Of a DNA stretch of 64,000 bases, positions 18,015-26,404 are shown piece after piece. Origin of the DNA: Aeromonas tecta (lineage in GTDB: Bacteria; Pseudomonadota; Gammaproteobacteria; Enterobacterales; Aeromonadaceae); contig NZ_CDCA01000050.1 in NCBI RefSeq assembly GCF_000820185.1, positions 1 to 64,000 on the forward strand, given 5' to 3'. Each line of letters begins with the position of its first letter. Position 1 is the stretch's first letter. The position numbers and the translations under genes were made by a program. A model generated the notes under the pieces. That model made no database searches. It was not told the DNA's origin and was given only the letters and a program-made list of their open reading frames with translations.

Positions 18015-19202
18015 TTATCCTCCCATGATACGAGCGCTCTGGATGGCCTGGATAAGTGCGGCCCGGTTGATGCGAGGGCGTTCGTCATCCAGCAGTCGTT
18101 GCCACAGGGTGATGGCCTCGCCGTAGCGGCCGTGCAGGAAGTGATCGGAAGCGAGCAGCATCAGGGCGCTCACTTCGCCGCCGTCGAGTGCAAGGGAGGC
18201 ATCTAGCAGGCGGCGAGCCTCCGGGGTGAGCCGCTGGCCCGCCTGGTAATAGCGCACCGTGGCCTGAGCCGCCAGGGTGGCGGCACTGGCGCCCCCTTCC
18301 AGTCGCGCGAGCCGCTGATAGGCGAGCCAGGCGTTCTCGTACTCGTCCCGATAGAGGTAGAGCTGGCCGAGCTCGGCCCAGGCCTCGAGATCCGCCGGAT
18401 TGCGCTGCAGTCGCTGATGCAGGGCGCCGAGCTCCTTGTCCTGCAAGTCACGCTGGCTTAGGCCCGCCAGGGGATCGGGGCGTTGCTGCCAGCGTTGCCA
18501 GGTCTGATAACGGTCGGTGCTGGCGTAAAACCCTACTGCCGAGCCAATCAGCACTAGGCCGAGCAGCAGCCAGAACAGAGGGTTGGGAGTCGACACCTTG
18601 GCCGCGAGTCGTGACCGCAGTCGCTGCTCGTCCTTCGGCGTGGCATTGGCCAGCCTCGCCTGCTCCAGCTCCCGATAGAGGCGCGAGTGGGGGGCAAGCC
18701 CTGCCTGTTGCTCTGTCATGATCAGCCGGTTGAGTTCGGCCCTGGGATCCTGGGGATGTGCCCTGTGCGGCTGGCATCCGATCGACTGATCCCGCCCCCC
18801 TGATCTGTGGCCAAGGTTGCGGCCAAGACGACGGCGCAGCGACAGCAGTGCCAGCAACAACAGCAACAGAGGGCCAGCCCAGAGCAGGAGGGTGGCGGCC
18901 TTGAAAGGGGGATCGTAGCGCACGAAATCACCAAAGCGGCTGGTCATGCGGGCGATCACCTGCTCATCGCTCTGCCCCTCATCCACCCAGCGATAGACCT
19001 CGAGCCGCAGATCCCGGGCGATGGGGGAGTTGGACTCCACCAGGTTCTGGTTCTGGCACTGGGGGCAGCGTAAGGATCGCGCTAGCTCCTGGGCGCGGGT
19101 CTGCAATTGGGGGTGGCGGAACTGATAGGTGTCGACGCTGCTGGCGGAAGCGGCAAGGCTGAGCATCAGCAGCCAGGCGGTGAAGATGGCGCGTAGCATC
19201 AT
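18015..19202 (-). CDS. nrfF: Fused NrfF-NrfG haem-attachment protein
   Basis: About 396 residues. The N-terminal ~125 residues are an NrfF/CcmH domain: signal peptide, 'SLRCPQCQNQNLVESNSP' with the redox pair C46/C49, and a membrane anchor. After a linker come a second membrane segment (~188-208) and a TPR region ending in 'LMLLASDHFL' and 'RINRAALIQAI', which matches E. coli NrfG. NrfF and NrfG are separate proteins in E. coli; here they are one, as CcmH and CcmI are joined in E. coli CcmH. With NrfE it attaches haem to the unusual CWSCK site of NrfA. The chosen ATG overlaps the stop of the thioredoxin gene (ATGA). It could also be called ccmH, but its position and C-terminus favour Nrf. Confidence 0.85.
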   Translation of the reverse strand: MMLRAIFTAWLLMLSLAASASSVDTYQFRHPQLQTRAQELARSLRCPQCQNQNLVESNSPIARDLRLEVYRWVDEGQSDEQVIARMTSRFGDFVRYDPPFKAATLLLWAGPLLLLLLALLSLRRRLGRNLGHRSGGRDQSIGCQPHRAHPQDPRAELNRLIMTEQQAGLAPHSRLYRELEQARLANATPKDEQRLRSRLAAKVSTPNPLFWLLLGLVLIGSAVGFYASTDRYQTWQRWQQRPDPLAGLSQRDLQDKELGALHQRLQRNPADLEAWAELGQLYLYRDEYENAWLAYQRLARLEGGASAATLAAQATVRYYQAGQRLTPEARRLLDASLALDGGEVSALMLLASDHFLHGRYGEAITLWQRLLDDERPRINRAALIQAIQSARIMGG

Positions 19203-19768
19203 GGTTTGTCTCCCTGGGGGTTGAGCCGGGGCAAAGCGGCGGCCTTGGCTCTTGCCTCGGCCAGCAGGGGGACAAACTGACGCTGCCATATAGCCCGGGT
19301 CAGCTCGCCAGTGTGGCGAGCGATCAGGGAGCCGTCGGCGGCGAACAGATAGGTCTCTGGCGTGCCATAGACGCCGAGCTCCAGTGCCAGCCTGCCGTCA
19401 GGATCGGCCAGCACGGCGCGATAGGGGTTGCCTGCATCCGCTAGCCAGGCGCGGGCGGCATTCCCCTTGTCTCGGTAGTTGAGGCCGTAGAGGGGAACAA
19501 TATAAGCCAGCTCGTTGAGCAGTGGGTGTTCGGCGCGGCAATTGGGGCACCAGCTGGCCCAGACGTTGAGCAGGAAGGGCTCCCCCTTGAGGGACTGGGT
19601 ATGAATGGGCGGCCCGCCGAACAGATCCTCACTCTGCCAGTGCGGCAGGTTGCGGCCCAGGGTCGCCTCGTCCTGACGGTAGGGGTTGTTGCCAAGGCCA
19701 AGCCAGAGCAGGGCGCCGAGGCCGAGGCTCAGCAGCAAGGGGAGAAAGAGTCGCAGACGAGATCTCAT
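19199..19768 (-). CDS. Membrane-anchored thiol:disulfide protein (DsbE/CcmG-like, NrfX)
   Basis: 189 residues with an N-terminal membrane anchor (~7-26) and a periplasmic thioredoxin fold whose active site is WCPNC (C74/C77). CcmG/DsbE-type proteins keep apocytochrome CxxCH or CxxCK cysteines reduced before haem attachment. It lies between nrfE and nrfFG with ATGA overlaps at both ends, so it is part of the dedicated nitrite reductase maturation set. Such an extra thioredoxin in nrf clusters has been called NrfX in Pasteurellaceae; E. coli nrf lacks it. Confidence 0.88.
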   Translation of the reverse strand: MRSRLRLFLPLLLSLGLGALLWLGLGNNPYRQDEATLGRNLPHWQSEDLFGGPPIHTQSLKGEPFLLNVWASWCPNCRAEHPLLNELAYIVPLYGLNYRDKGNAARAWLADAGNPYRAVLADPDGRLALELGVYGTPETYLFAADGSLIARHTGELTRAIWQRQFVPLLAEARAKAAALPRLNPQGDKP

Positions 19769-21726
19769 GGTGCCTGCTCCTGCAGGGCTGGAGCGATCGG
19801 AGGCGCACAGGCTGGCCGTTGTTCACCGAGCAAGGCACGTCGTCCCAGCAGACGCAGGGTGCCCCCGGCCATCATCAACAAGCCGCCGAGCCAGATCCAG
19901 CGCACCAGCGGCTTGTGGTGCAGGCGCATGGCATACGCATCTGGCCCCATCTTCTCCCCCAGCACCACGTAGAGATCCCCAAACAGTCCCCACTTGATGC
20001 CGGGTTCGTTCATGTTCATGGTGCGCACGCTGTAGTGGCGCCGCTCCGGCATCAGCCTTGCGACCTCCTTGCCCTCCTTGTGCACGCTGAGGGTGATGCG
20101 CTCGGCGGTGTAGTTGGGGCCGAGCAGCGGCTCGCTGCCCTCATAACGAAACTCGTAGGCACCGAGCCGGTAGGGGGTGTCTGCGCTGAGCACTGTGCCC
20201 CCTTCCTGGCTGTGGTGACTCACTTGGGCGATGCCGAGGGCGCAGACAGCGACCCCAATGTGGGCCAAAAGGCTACCCAGCCGATTGGGGCTGTACCAGG
20301 CCCCTTGTTTGACGGGATGATTGAGCAGCAGGCTCGCAAGCAGCCAGAGGCTGATCAGATTGGCAATGAGACCGGTCCAGCTGAGGGTGCCCTGCTCGCG
20401 ATATGCGAGGCTGAGCAGGCCGCCCCCCAGCATGCCCAGTAGTAATGGCATCAGAGTCTTGAGGGAGGATGTGGTTTTCAACCCTTGCCAGCGCAGGCGC
20501 GGGATCTGGGTCATCAGCGCCATCAATATCAGGGCCAGCGGCACGAAGATGGCATTGAAATAGGGGGCACCGACCGACAGGGATCCCAGATGAAGGGATT
20601 GGAATACCATGGGATAGAAGGTGCCGAGCAGCACGCTGGCGCAGGCGACCGTCAACAGCAGGATGGCGGCGCCAAGCAGTCCCTCCTTTGACCAGAAACC
20701 GAAGCGGGCGTAAGGGGCGCGGGTATCGGCCCGCAGCGCGAACAGGGTGAGGGCGCCGGTCAATAGCAACCCCAGCAGCAGCAACAGGGTGAGGCCGCGA
20801 TGGGGATCCACTGCGAAGGCATGCACCGAGGTGAGCACCCCGGAGCGCACCACGAAGGTACCGAGCAGACTCAAGGCGAAGGTGAAGATGGAGAGCAGCA
20901 GCACGCCGTGGCCATAGGCGCCGCGCTTCTCGCAGACGATAAGGGCGTGTAAAAGCGCGGTTCCCAGCAGCCAAGGCAGCAGGGAGGCGTTTTCCACCGG
21001 ATCCCAGAACCACCAACCGCCCCAGCCCAATTCGTAATAGGCCCACCAGGAGCCGAGCAGGATGCCGGCGGTGAGAAACACCCAGGAGCCGAGCGCCCAG
21101 GGGCGGCTCCAGTGCGCCACGGCGCCGTCCAGCCGGCCGGAATGCAGCGCCGCCATGGCGAAGGCGAAGTTGACCGCAAAACCCACATAACCGAGATAGA
21201 GCAGGGGCGGGTGGATGATGAGGCCGATGTCCTGCAGCATGGGGTTGAGATCGCGCCCCTCCAGCGGTCCCGGGAAGGCACGATCAAAGGGACTAGAAAA
21301 CGCGAGGGTGTAGAGGCCGAACAGGCCGACGATAAGTCCCATGATGGCGAGCACCCGTACCCGGATCAGCGGGTCGACCCGCGTTGAGCACAGTGCCACC
21401 AAGACGCCCCACAGCGCCAACGCAAACACGAAGAACAACATGGAGCCCTCGTGGCCGCCCCAGACTGCCGCGAGCTTGAAGCCAAGGGGCAGGGCGCTGT
21501 TGGCATGCTGGGCCACATAAATCAGGGTGAAATCATCCTGGCCAAAGCAGATTGCGAGCAGTGCCAGCGCCGTTCCCAGCAACGTGGCACTCAGCAGCGC
21601 AAGCGGCCGGGCACAGGCCAGCAGGGTGGGCGAAATCAGCTTCAGACCCAGCCAGGGCAGGGTGCCTTGCACCAGGGCGCACAGGGTCGCCAGCAACAGT
21701 GAGAGATAGCCGAGTTCAGCCAGCAC
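19765..21726 (-). CDS. nrfE: Haem lyase subunit NrfE (CcmF homologue)
   Basis: About 653 residues, a multi-spanning inner-membrane protein. The haem-handling WWD motif is 'WGGWWFWDPVENASLLPWL', and conserved histidines occur around 'VAQHANSALPLGFKL' and 'IIHPPLLYLGYVG', as in CcmF. NrfE works with NrfF and NrfG to load haem on the CWSCK motif of NrfA. I prefer a GTG start at 21726, which gives the typical 'LAELGYLSLLL' beginning and has GGAGG just upstream, though at a short four-base spacing. An ATG 27 bases upstream (21753) is the alternative. The gene is separated from nrfD by a spacer with a strong hairpin. Confidence 0.9.
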   Translation of the reverse strand: MLAELGYLSLLLATLCALVQGTLPWLGLKLISPTLLACARPLALLSATLLGTALALLAICFGQDDFTLIYVAQHANSALPLGFKLAAVWGGHEGSMLFFVFALALWGVLVALCSTRVDPLIRVRVLAIMGLIVGLFGLYTLAFSSPFDRAFPGPLEGRDLNPMLQDIGLIIHPPLLYLGYVGFAVNFAFAMAALHSGRLDGAVAHWSRPWALGSWVFLTAGILLGSWWAYYELGWGGWWFWDPVENASLLPWLLGTALLHALIVCEKRGAYGHGVLLLSIFTFALSLLGTFVVRSGVLTSVHAFAVDPHRGLTLLLLLGLLLTGALTLFALRADTRAPYARFGFWSKEGLLGAAILLLTVACASVLLGTFYPMVFQSLHLGSLSVGAPYFNAIFVPLALILMALMTQIPRLRWQGLKTTSSLKTLMPLLLGMLGGGLLSLAYREQGTLSWTGLIANLISLWLLASLLLNHPVKQGAWYSPNRLGSLLAHIGVAVCALGIAQVSHHSQEGGTVLSADTPYRLGAYEFRYEGSEPLLGPNYTAERITLSVHKEGKEVARLMPERRHYSVRTMNMNEPGIKWGLFGDLYVVLGEKMGPDAYAMRLHHKPLVRWIWLGGLLMMAGGTLRLLGRRALLGEQRPACAPPIAPALQEQAP

Positions 21727-21814
21727 ACAACCTCCAACATCCAGTCCCGCCATGCCACACCCGCCGCGACTTGGCGCCGCAGGGGGGGTATGGCCAGAAA
21801 AACCACGGCTTCAA

Positions 21815-21856
21815 TAACAAACAAGCGCCAGTCGCCTCAAGGCGGCTGGCGCTTGT
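21815..21856 (-). terminator. Hairpin in the nrfD-nrfE spacer
   Basis: A 16-pair inverted repeat (21821-21836 with 21841-21856, loop TCAA on the + strand) has one A-C mismatch when read as minus-strand RNA. It is followed there by TTTGTTATT. This looks like a partial terminator or RNA-stability element that would make nrfEFG transcripts less abundant than nrfABCD. Confidence 0.6.
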
Positions 21857-21866
21857 GAGGGCAGCG

Positions 21867-22820
21867 TTATGCCACCGTCATCTGACCGGCGTAGAGCACA
21901 AAGTAGCGCAGCAGCAGTATGCCCAGCAGGCTCAGGCTGCACAGCAGCACCAGATGGGCAGGTTTTTCCCGCAGTGGCGCCGGTGTCAGGGTCGCCAGCA
22001 GCTGAGGCAGTAGCATGCCGATACCGACCACCCCGAGCCAGAACACCTGTGCCCAGAAGCCGCTGCCGATGGCCGCCCACATGGCCACCTCCTTCTGACC
22101 GCCGCCAAAATAGAGGCCGGTGAAGAAGCAGACCAGCAGCAGTACTTCCACCGCCAGTATCGGCCGCTCGAGGCGGTGCACGAAGCTCACTCCCTGGCTG
22201 TGATGGCTCTCTTTAAACAGGGTCACCGCCAGCAGGCTGGTGGCCGCGATGCCAGAGCCGATGCCGGACACCAGAAACAGCACCGGCAGCACCGGGTTGT
22301 TCAGGAGCGGATAGGTCTTTAGCGCCGAGAGCAGAAAGCCGGTGTAGGCGCCGAGCAGTACCGCCAGCAGCAACAGCAGCGGTGCCAGCAGTGACTCGAA
22401 TCTGGCCAGCAGGCCGATGAGTCCATCCACAAAGGCCAGCTTGTCGCCAAGCAGCTTCCGGCGCAGCGCCTCAACCTCAGTCCTAAACACCACCGCCAAC
22501 CAGGCAAGCAGCACCGCCATATAGATCTGGAACAGCATGACCCCCATCGACATCACGGAGTCGAACTGGTAGTTGAACATCAGCTTCCAGAAGGTCCAGG
22601 GGCGGGCCAGGTGGAAGATGAGGATCAACAGGCCCACGATCACGCACAGCGGCGCCAGGATGGCGGTCGCCTTGATGATGCCGCTCTCGCTGCCGGCGCC
22701 TTGCCTGCGCAGCAGCACCGACAGGGCGGTGGCCCCGGCTGAGATGCCAAGCAGGAACAGGTAAATCGCGATGGGCCAGTCCCAGACAAGGGAAGGGAAG
22801 TGAAATGCGTCATGCCACAT
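21867..22820 (-). CDS. nrfD: NrfD quinol-oxidising membrane subunit
   Basis: About 317 residues with roughly eight to nine membrane spans. It belongs to the NrfD/PsrC family, which oxidises menaquinol and passes electrons to the iron-sulfur partner NrfC. 'FHFPSLVWDWPIAIYLFLLG' is nearly identical to the start of E. coli NrfD. I chose the ATG at 22820 ('MWHDAFHF'), with GGAGG eight bases upstream, over one 15 bases earlier. In contrast to E. coli, where nrfC and nrfD overlap, there are 90 bases between them here, filled by a short overlapping open frame. Confidence 0.92.
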   Translation of the reverse strand: MWHDAFHFPSLVWDWPIAIYLFLLGISAGATALSVLLRRQGAGSESGIIKATAILAPLCVIVGLLILIFHLARPWTFWKLMFNYQFDSVMSMGVMLFQIYMAVLLAWLAVVFRTEVEALRRKLLGDKLAFVDGLIGLLARFESLLAPLLLLLAVLLGAYTGFLLSALKTYPLLNNPVLPVLFLVSGIGSGIAATSLLAVTLFKESHHSQGVSFVHRLERPILAVEVLLLVCFFTGLYFGGGQKEVAMWAAIGSGFWAQVFWLGVVGIGMLLPQLLATLTPAPLREKPAHLVLLCSLSLLGILLLRYFVLYAGQMTVA

Positions 22821-22914
22821 GGTCAGTCCCTCCATGCATTACTGCCAGGGTAGATGGCGATGGGACAGGTCCCCGCACCAGGGTGAGGAAGAAAAATGCC
22901 GCTTGCATCGTCAT
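22810..22914 (-). CDS. 34-codon ORF bridging nrfC and nrfD (possible coupling peptide)
   Basis: An open frame starts at an ATG that overlaps the nrfC stop (ATGA) and ends in TGA 11 bases inside nrfD. It begins MTMQAAFFFLTLVRG, moderately hydrophobic, and matches no family I know. Its position would let ribosomes leaving nrfC re-initiate and travel across the spacer to the nrfD start. Whether the peptide matters is unknown; it may be a chance frame. Confidence 0.3.
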   Translation of the reverse strand: MTMQAAFFFLTLVRGPVPSPSTLAVMHGGTDHVA

Positions 22915-23591
22915 GATTTGATCTCCCCTTTGGGCACGCGATACAGCTTGGGCGAGGTGCCAAGCGCCTGCTTGTAGCGGTAGGTGGTCTCCTTGACCAG
23001 CCGCTGGGCGATGGGGCTCTGTGGGTCATCCAGATTGCCGAATACCAGCGCCTTGGTGGGGCAGGACTCGACACAGGCCGGCTGTTTGCCCTGAGCCAGA
23101 TTGGTCTTGCGGCAAAAATCGCACTTGTCGGCCACCCGGGTGACCGGGTTGATGAAGCGCACCTGATAGGGGCAGGCAGCGAGGCAGTACATGCAGCCGA
23201 CGCACAAGTCCGGATTCACATCGACGATGCCATCCTCGGCGCGTCTATGGGAGGCGCCGGTCGGGCAGACGTGGACGCAAGGGGCGTTGTCGCAGTGCTG
23301 GCAGGACTTGCGAAAGAAGTGGTACTCGGCATCGGGAAATGTGCCTATAGGGCCGGTGCGCAGGATCTCGAGACGCGAGACCCCCTCCGGCACCTTGTTG
23401 ACGTCCCGACAGGCATCCATGCAGGCGGTGCAGCCGATGCAGGCCGTCTCGTCGTGCAGCATGCCGTAACGCACCCCGTCGATGGTCTGGCTGTGGGCGA
23501 GGACGCCGGTGCCGGCGCGTACCGGGCCCGTCATCATGATGAGGGCCCCCGCGCTCATCCCCGCCAAAAATTCACGGCGAGAGCAGCTCAT
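22911..23591 (-). CDS. nrfC: NrfC 4Fe-4S electron-transfer protein
   Basis: 226 residues. A twin-arginine-type signal 'SRREFLAG' sends the folded protein to the periplasm. Four 4Fe-4S cysteine clusters are visible, including 'CIGCTACMDACREV', 'CQHCDNAPCVHVCPTGA', 'CVGCMYCLAACPY' and 'CDFCRK' with 'ACVESCPTKAL'. It passes electrons from NrfD to the pentahaem NrfB. The chosen ATG overlaps the nrfB stop (ATGA). The C-terminal 'LGTSPKLYRVPKG' is the usual NrfC ending. Confidence 0.94.
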   Translation of the reverse strand: MSCSRREFLAGMSAGALIMMTGPVRAGTGVLAHSQTIDGVRYGMLHDETACIGCTACMDACRDVNKVPEGVSRLEILRTGPIGTFPDAEYHFFRKSCQHCDNAPCVHVCPTGASHRRAEDGIVDVNPDLCVGCMYCLAACPYQVRFINPVTRVADKCDFCRKTNLAQGKQPACVESCPTKALVFGNLDDPQSPIAQRLVKETTYRYKQALGTSPKLYRVPKGEIKS

Positions 23592-24184
23592 GGCGCCTCC
23601 TTGCTCACGCCGGCCTGCGGGTTGGCCAGCTTGGCGTCGTGTTGCTTGCTGTGACAGTCGACGCACAGCTTGATGCGGGATGTTTCCGGGATCCCCACCA
23701 TGGGCTCCTTGGCCGGGTGCAGCTGGTGGCAGCTGGTGCAGCTGAGTTTGGTCATGTGTACATCGTGGGCCCAAAGCGCTTCGCGCAGGGGCTTGGGCTC
23801 ATGGCAGCTCATGCAGACGCTGTTCTGCTCGGCGATGGGATAGCCATCCTTGCCTTGCGGCTGGTTGAAGCTGTCACTGAAACGCATCACGTCCTTGACC
23901 CCTTCCCGGTGCTGGGGAGAGGGGAGACCGTGGCAGTTGGTACAGGTCACCGGGGCCAGGTTGTTGGGGTTGGTCGCCTTGGCATGCTTGCCGTGCATGC
24001 CGTCCGTCTGCTCCTTGTGGCAGTCGGTACAGGCCTTGTCGGCGCTGCGCAAGAACTCAACATCATGCATGGCCGGCGCGGCAGCGGGGGTCGTTGCCGA
24101 CTCGGCGGCCTGGCCCTGCAGGCTGGTCAGCAGCATGGCTGCCATCAGCATCAGTCGTAAGAAATCCATCGTTAAATCACCCAT
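23588..24184 (-). CDS. nrfB: Pentahaem cytochrome c NrfB
   Basis: 198 residues from the ATG with GGAGG six bases upstream; an ATG 15 bases later is also possible. A signal peptide ends near 'LQGQAAES'. Five CxxCH haem sites are present: CTDCH, CTNCH, CMSCH, CTSCH and CVDCH, the number expected for NrfB. It is the soluble periplasmic electron donor to the NrfA dimer. It lies 48 bases after nrfA and overlaps nrfC by four bases. Confidence 0.94.
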   Translation of the reverse strand: MGDLTMDFLRLMLMAAMLLTSLQGQAAESATTPAAAPAMHDVEFLRSADKACTDCHKEQTDGMHGKHAKATNPNNLAPVTCTNCHGLPSPQHREGVKDVMRFSDSFNQPQGKDGYPIAEQNSVCMSCHEPKPLREALWAHDVHMTKLSCTSCHQLHPAKEPMVGIPETSRIKLCVDCHSKQHDAKLANPQAGVSKEAP

Positions 24185-24232
24185 AGGAAGCCTCCATCCG
24201 TGGCGGGCACGCGCGGTGCCCGCCCGCATCCA

Positions 24233-25675
24233 TTACTGCGCCAGTCGTCCGGCCGCTTTGGCCTCGGCTTCCCAGGCAGGGACTGTGGTCTTGAGGAACT
24301 GGGCCTTGTCGGCATTCATCTGTTTCATGTCCATGCCAAGGGCGGCCTGGGCCTTCTCCTTGCTGGAGATGTCAGGAATGGCGATCTCGTGGCTGATCCC
24401 CTTGGCGGCCAGCAAGCGAGCGAGCTTGGTGCGCGCATCGGCCGCCTTGTCCAGGGCGCTGCCCAGCATTCTCAAGGCCACTTCCGGCGCGTGGGCCTGC
24501 ACCCCGTGGGAGGCGATGGAGAAGTCCCAGCGCCATTGGGCGTGACGGATGTCTTGCAGGATGTCTTTCATCTCGGCTTCGGTGGCGCCGGCATCCCAGG
24601 CCGCCTTGGCTTCGAAGTGGGCGTGCACCAGCTGCTTCTCGACCTTGAGCTTGATCTCGGTGATCGCCTCTTTGCGTTGATGGACGATGTCTTGCAGCAT
24701 CTCCTTGCTCTGGGTGTGACAGTTGCGGCAGGTCTGCTCGAAGCGATCAAACGGGTTGCCGACCTTGTGATCCGTGTAGACCTTGCCCTGCTCGTTTTGC
24801 ACCTTGGGCATGTGGCAGTCGACACAGGCGACGTTGTTCTGGCCGTGAATACCGGCGCGCCAGGTTTCGTACTCGGGGTGCTGGGCCTTGAGCATGGGGG
24901 TCTTGGAGAGGGCATGTACCCAGTCGGAGAAGCCAATCTCGTCGTAGTACTCTTCCATCTGTTCGACGCGGGTGCCCTTGTCCCAGGGGAATTTCACCGC
25001 CTTGGTGGGGCCGTTGAAGTAGTACTCCACATGGCACTGACCGCACACCTGGGATTGTTGATCGAAGCGGCCCTGCTCCTTGAACGGCTTGCCGATGGCG
25101 GTCATGGCGCGGTCCGCATAGGGGCGGGAGAGATGCAGGGCAGGCTTGCCCTCCTTGAACTCTTTCGAGGCGGTGTCATGGCAGTCGGCGCAGCCGATGG
25201 TGTTGACTATCTCGGGGCCACCCTTGGCCCACATCCCCTTGAAGTAGCCGTCCTCGCCCCGTTCATCGATGACCCGGGCAACGTCCGGCCCCTTGCAGCT
25301 CCAGCAGGCCATGGGCAGGGGACCATCCTCTGCGGTCTTGGGGGCGCCGGTACGCAGGCTCTCGCGCACGTCGGTCAGGGCGTAGAAGTGGCCGCGCGGC
25401 TTGTTGTAATCTTTGGAGAAGGGGTAGCCCGCCCAGAGCACCACCATCTGCGGATCTTCTGCCAGGGCGTCGGTGCGCTCCTTGCTCTCGCTGGTCGATT
25501 CCCAGCTACTAAATTGGTCGGCATGATCCTTGGCGAACAGATCGTTGCGCGCCTCGACCTTGTGGCTGGCTTGGGCCTCATCGGCCTGTGCCCAGCCGCC
25601 GATGCTCAGCAGGCTGGTCAGCAGCAGGGCGCTGAGGCCCGGCCTGAATAGTTTGTTGCGTGAACCCACGGTCAT
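24233..25675 (-). CDS. nrfA: Cytochrome c552 ammonia-forming nitrite reductase NrfA
   Basis: About 480 residues with a signal peptide ending near 'IGGWAQADE'. It reduces nitrite to ammonium with six electrons in the periplasm. The catalytic haem is carried by CWSCK, whose lysine is the axial ligand, and four normal sites follow: CADCH, CGQCH, CVDCH and CRNCH. Expected active-site regions are present, including '[20 protein letters not shown]' (tyrosine and calcium region) and '[14 protein letters not shown]' (histidine). The start at 25675 is preferred because it begins the signal peptide; an ATG 57 bases upstream is open. It is the first gene of the nrf operon. Confidence 0.95.
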   Translation of the reverse strand: MTVGSRNKLFRPGLSALLLTSLLSIGGWAQADEAQASHKVEARNDLFAKDHADQFSSWESTSESKERTDALAEDPQMVVLWAGYPFSKDYNKPRGHFYALTDVRESLRTGAPKTAEDGPLPMACWSCKGPDVARVIDERGEDGYFKGMWAKGGPEIVNTIGCADCHDTASKEFKEGKPALHLSRPYADRAMTAIGKPFKEQGRFDQQSQVCGQCHVEYYFNGPTKAVKFPWDKGTRVEQMEEYYDEIGFSDWVHALSKTPMLKAQHPEYETWRAGIHGQNNVACVDCHMPKVQNEQGKVYTDHKVGNPFDRFEQTCRNCHTQSKEMLQDIVHQRKEAITEIKLKVEKQLVHAHFEAKAAWDAGATEAEMKDILQDIRHAQWRWDFSIASHGVQAHAPEVALRMLGSALDKAADARTKLARLLAAKGISHEIAIPDISSKEKAQAALGMDMKQMNADKAQFLKTTVPAWEAEAKAAGRLAQ

Positions 25676-25826
25676 CACTCCCCAGATAATGTCATTGCCA
25701 GACCTGACCGTTCCATCTTGCTGTGTGGACATCTGTGCTCATCGTCGATGGGCATGGCAGGTCGATTAATTGTTATAAATGCATAAACCATGCTTTTTAT
25801 ACGGTTGCTCGAGGGGATAATACCAA

Positions 25827-25833
25827 ATGGGTA
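25827..25833 (-). promoter_or_regulatory. NarL/NarP-type heptamer in nrf promoter region
   Basis: Read on the minus strand this is TACCCAT, a full match to the NarL/NarP heptamer TACYYMT. With the adjoining GGTA it makes the partial inverted repeat TACC-5-GGTA (25821-25833). In E. coli nrf is activated by NarP/NarL in response to nitrite and nitrate. Confidence 0.4.
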
Positions 25834-25862
25834 AAATGGATAATGATTAATCCCCGGCGCAC

Positions 25863-25876
25863 TTGCGCTAGATCAA
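25863..25876 (-). promoter_or_regulatory. FNR-like site upstream of nrfA
   Basis: On the minus strand TTGATCTAGCGCAA has one perfect FNR half-site (TTGAT) and a degenerate second (CGCAA for ATCAA). A start of transcription 41.5 bases downstream would fall near 25828. FNR activation of nrf is established in E. coli; this site is a match only. Confidence 0.5.
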
Positions 25877-26280
25877 TTGGCCATGCCGTCAAATGCCAGA
25901 AATGGGATCCAGGTTGAATTCTTTAGCGATGCTGGGGTGTTAGTACACATAGCCAGGTTGATGCCATGGTGATGGCGGCCTGGGAGGGGACCAGTGTCAG
26001 ATGGCCGAGGCGAGGGGGTGATAACGACGTCGACATACCCTTGCCGGAATCAAGTTTGAATTTTAATTCATTATTTGTGCTGTTCAGAGGTGGCAGGGCC
26101 ACCCTGTTGAAATAATGGAATGCTACCTTTGCTTGGCATTGATGTCAGGAGTTGTCGTATAAATGGGTGCCAAGAGGGGCATATTCAGCCCTGATAAACA
26201 GCAAATGAAGTTATCTACGGTACTTTTGGCGAAATGACATCGTTTTACTGAATTAAATAGGATGTTTTGCCGTATTTCCT

Positions 26281-26304
26281 TTCGATATTTTCGAAAATGT
26301 CGAA
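26281..26304. promoter_or_regulatory. 24-base palindrome upstream of adhesin gene
   Basis: Eleven of twelve base pairs are symmetrical around TTTTCGAAAA, with outer arms TTCGA/TCGAA. It ends 100 bases before the adhesin ATG. The size suits a dimeric regulator, but I cannot name one. Confidence 0.45.
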
Positions 26305-26404
26305 GGGATCTATTGTGGCTGAGGCGGTAAAATAGTCGCCTATCACGGCGGTCACCCTTTGCTCCAGTCTTCTGGGTGGCCTGTGTTTATGCGTTGGAGG
26401 ATGT

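Larger units (their letters stand above)
25676..26404. other. Divergent spacer between nrfA and the giant adhesin
   Basis: About 730 bases with no convincing gene. The half near nrfA holds FNR- and NarL/P-like elements; the half near the adhesin is AT-rich and holds a 24-base palindrome. The middle (25980-26250) shows nothing I can name. Confidence 0.6.

Noticed and set aside
25836..25855. GATAATGATTAATC near the nrf promoter resembles a Fur box
   Set aside because: Only the first half fits the 19-base consensus and the second half is GC-rich; nothing else indicates iron control of nrf.
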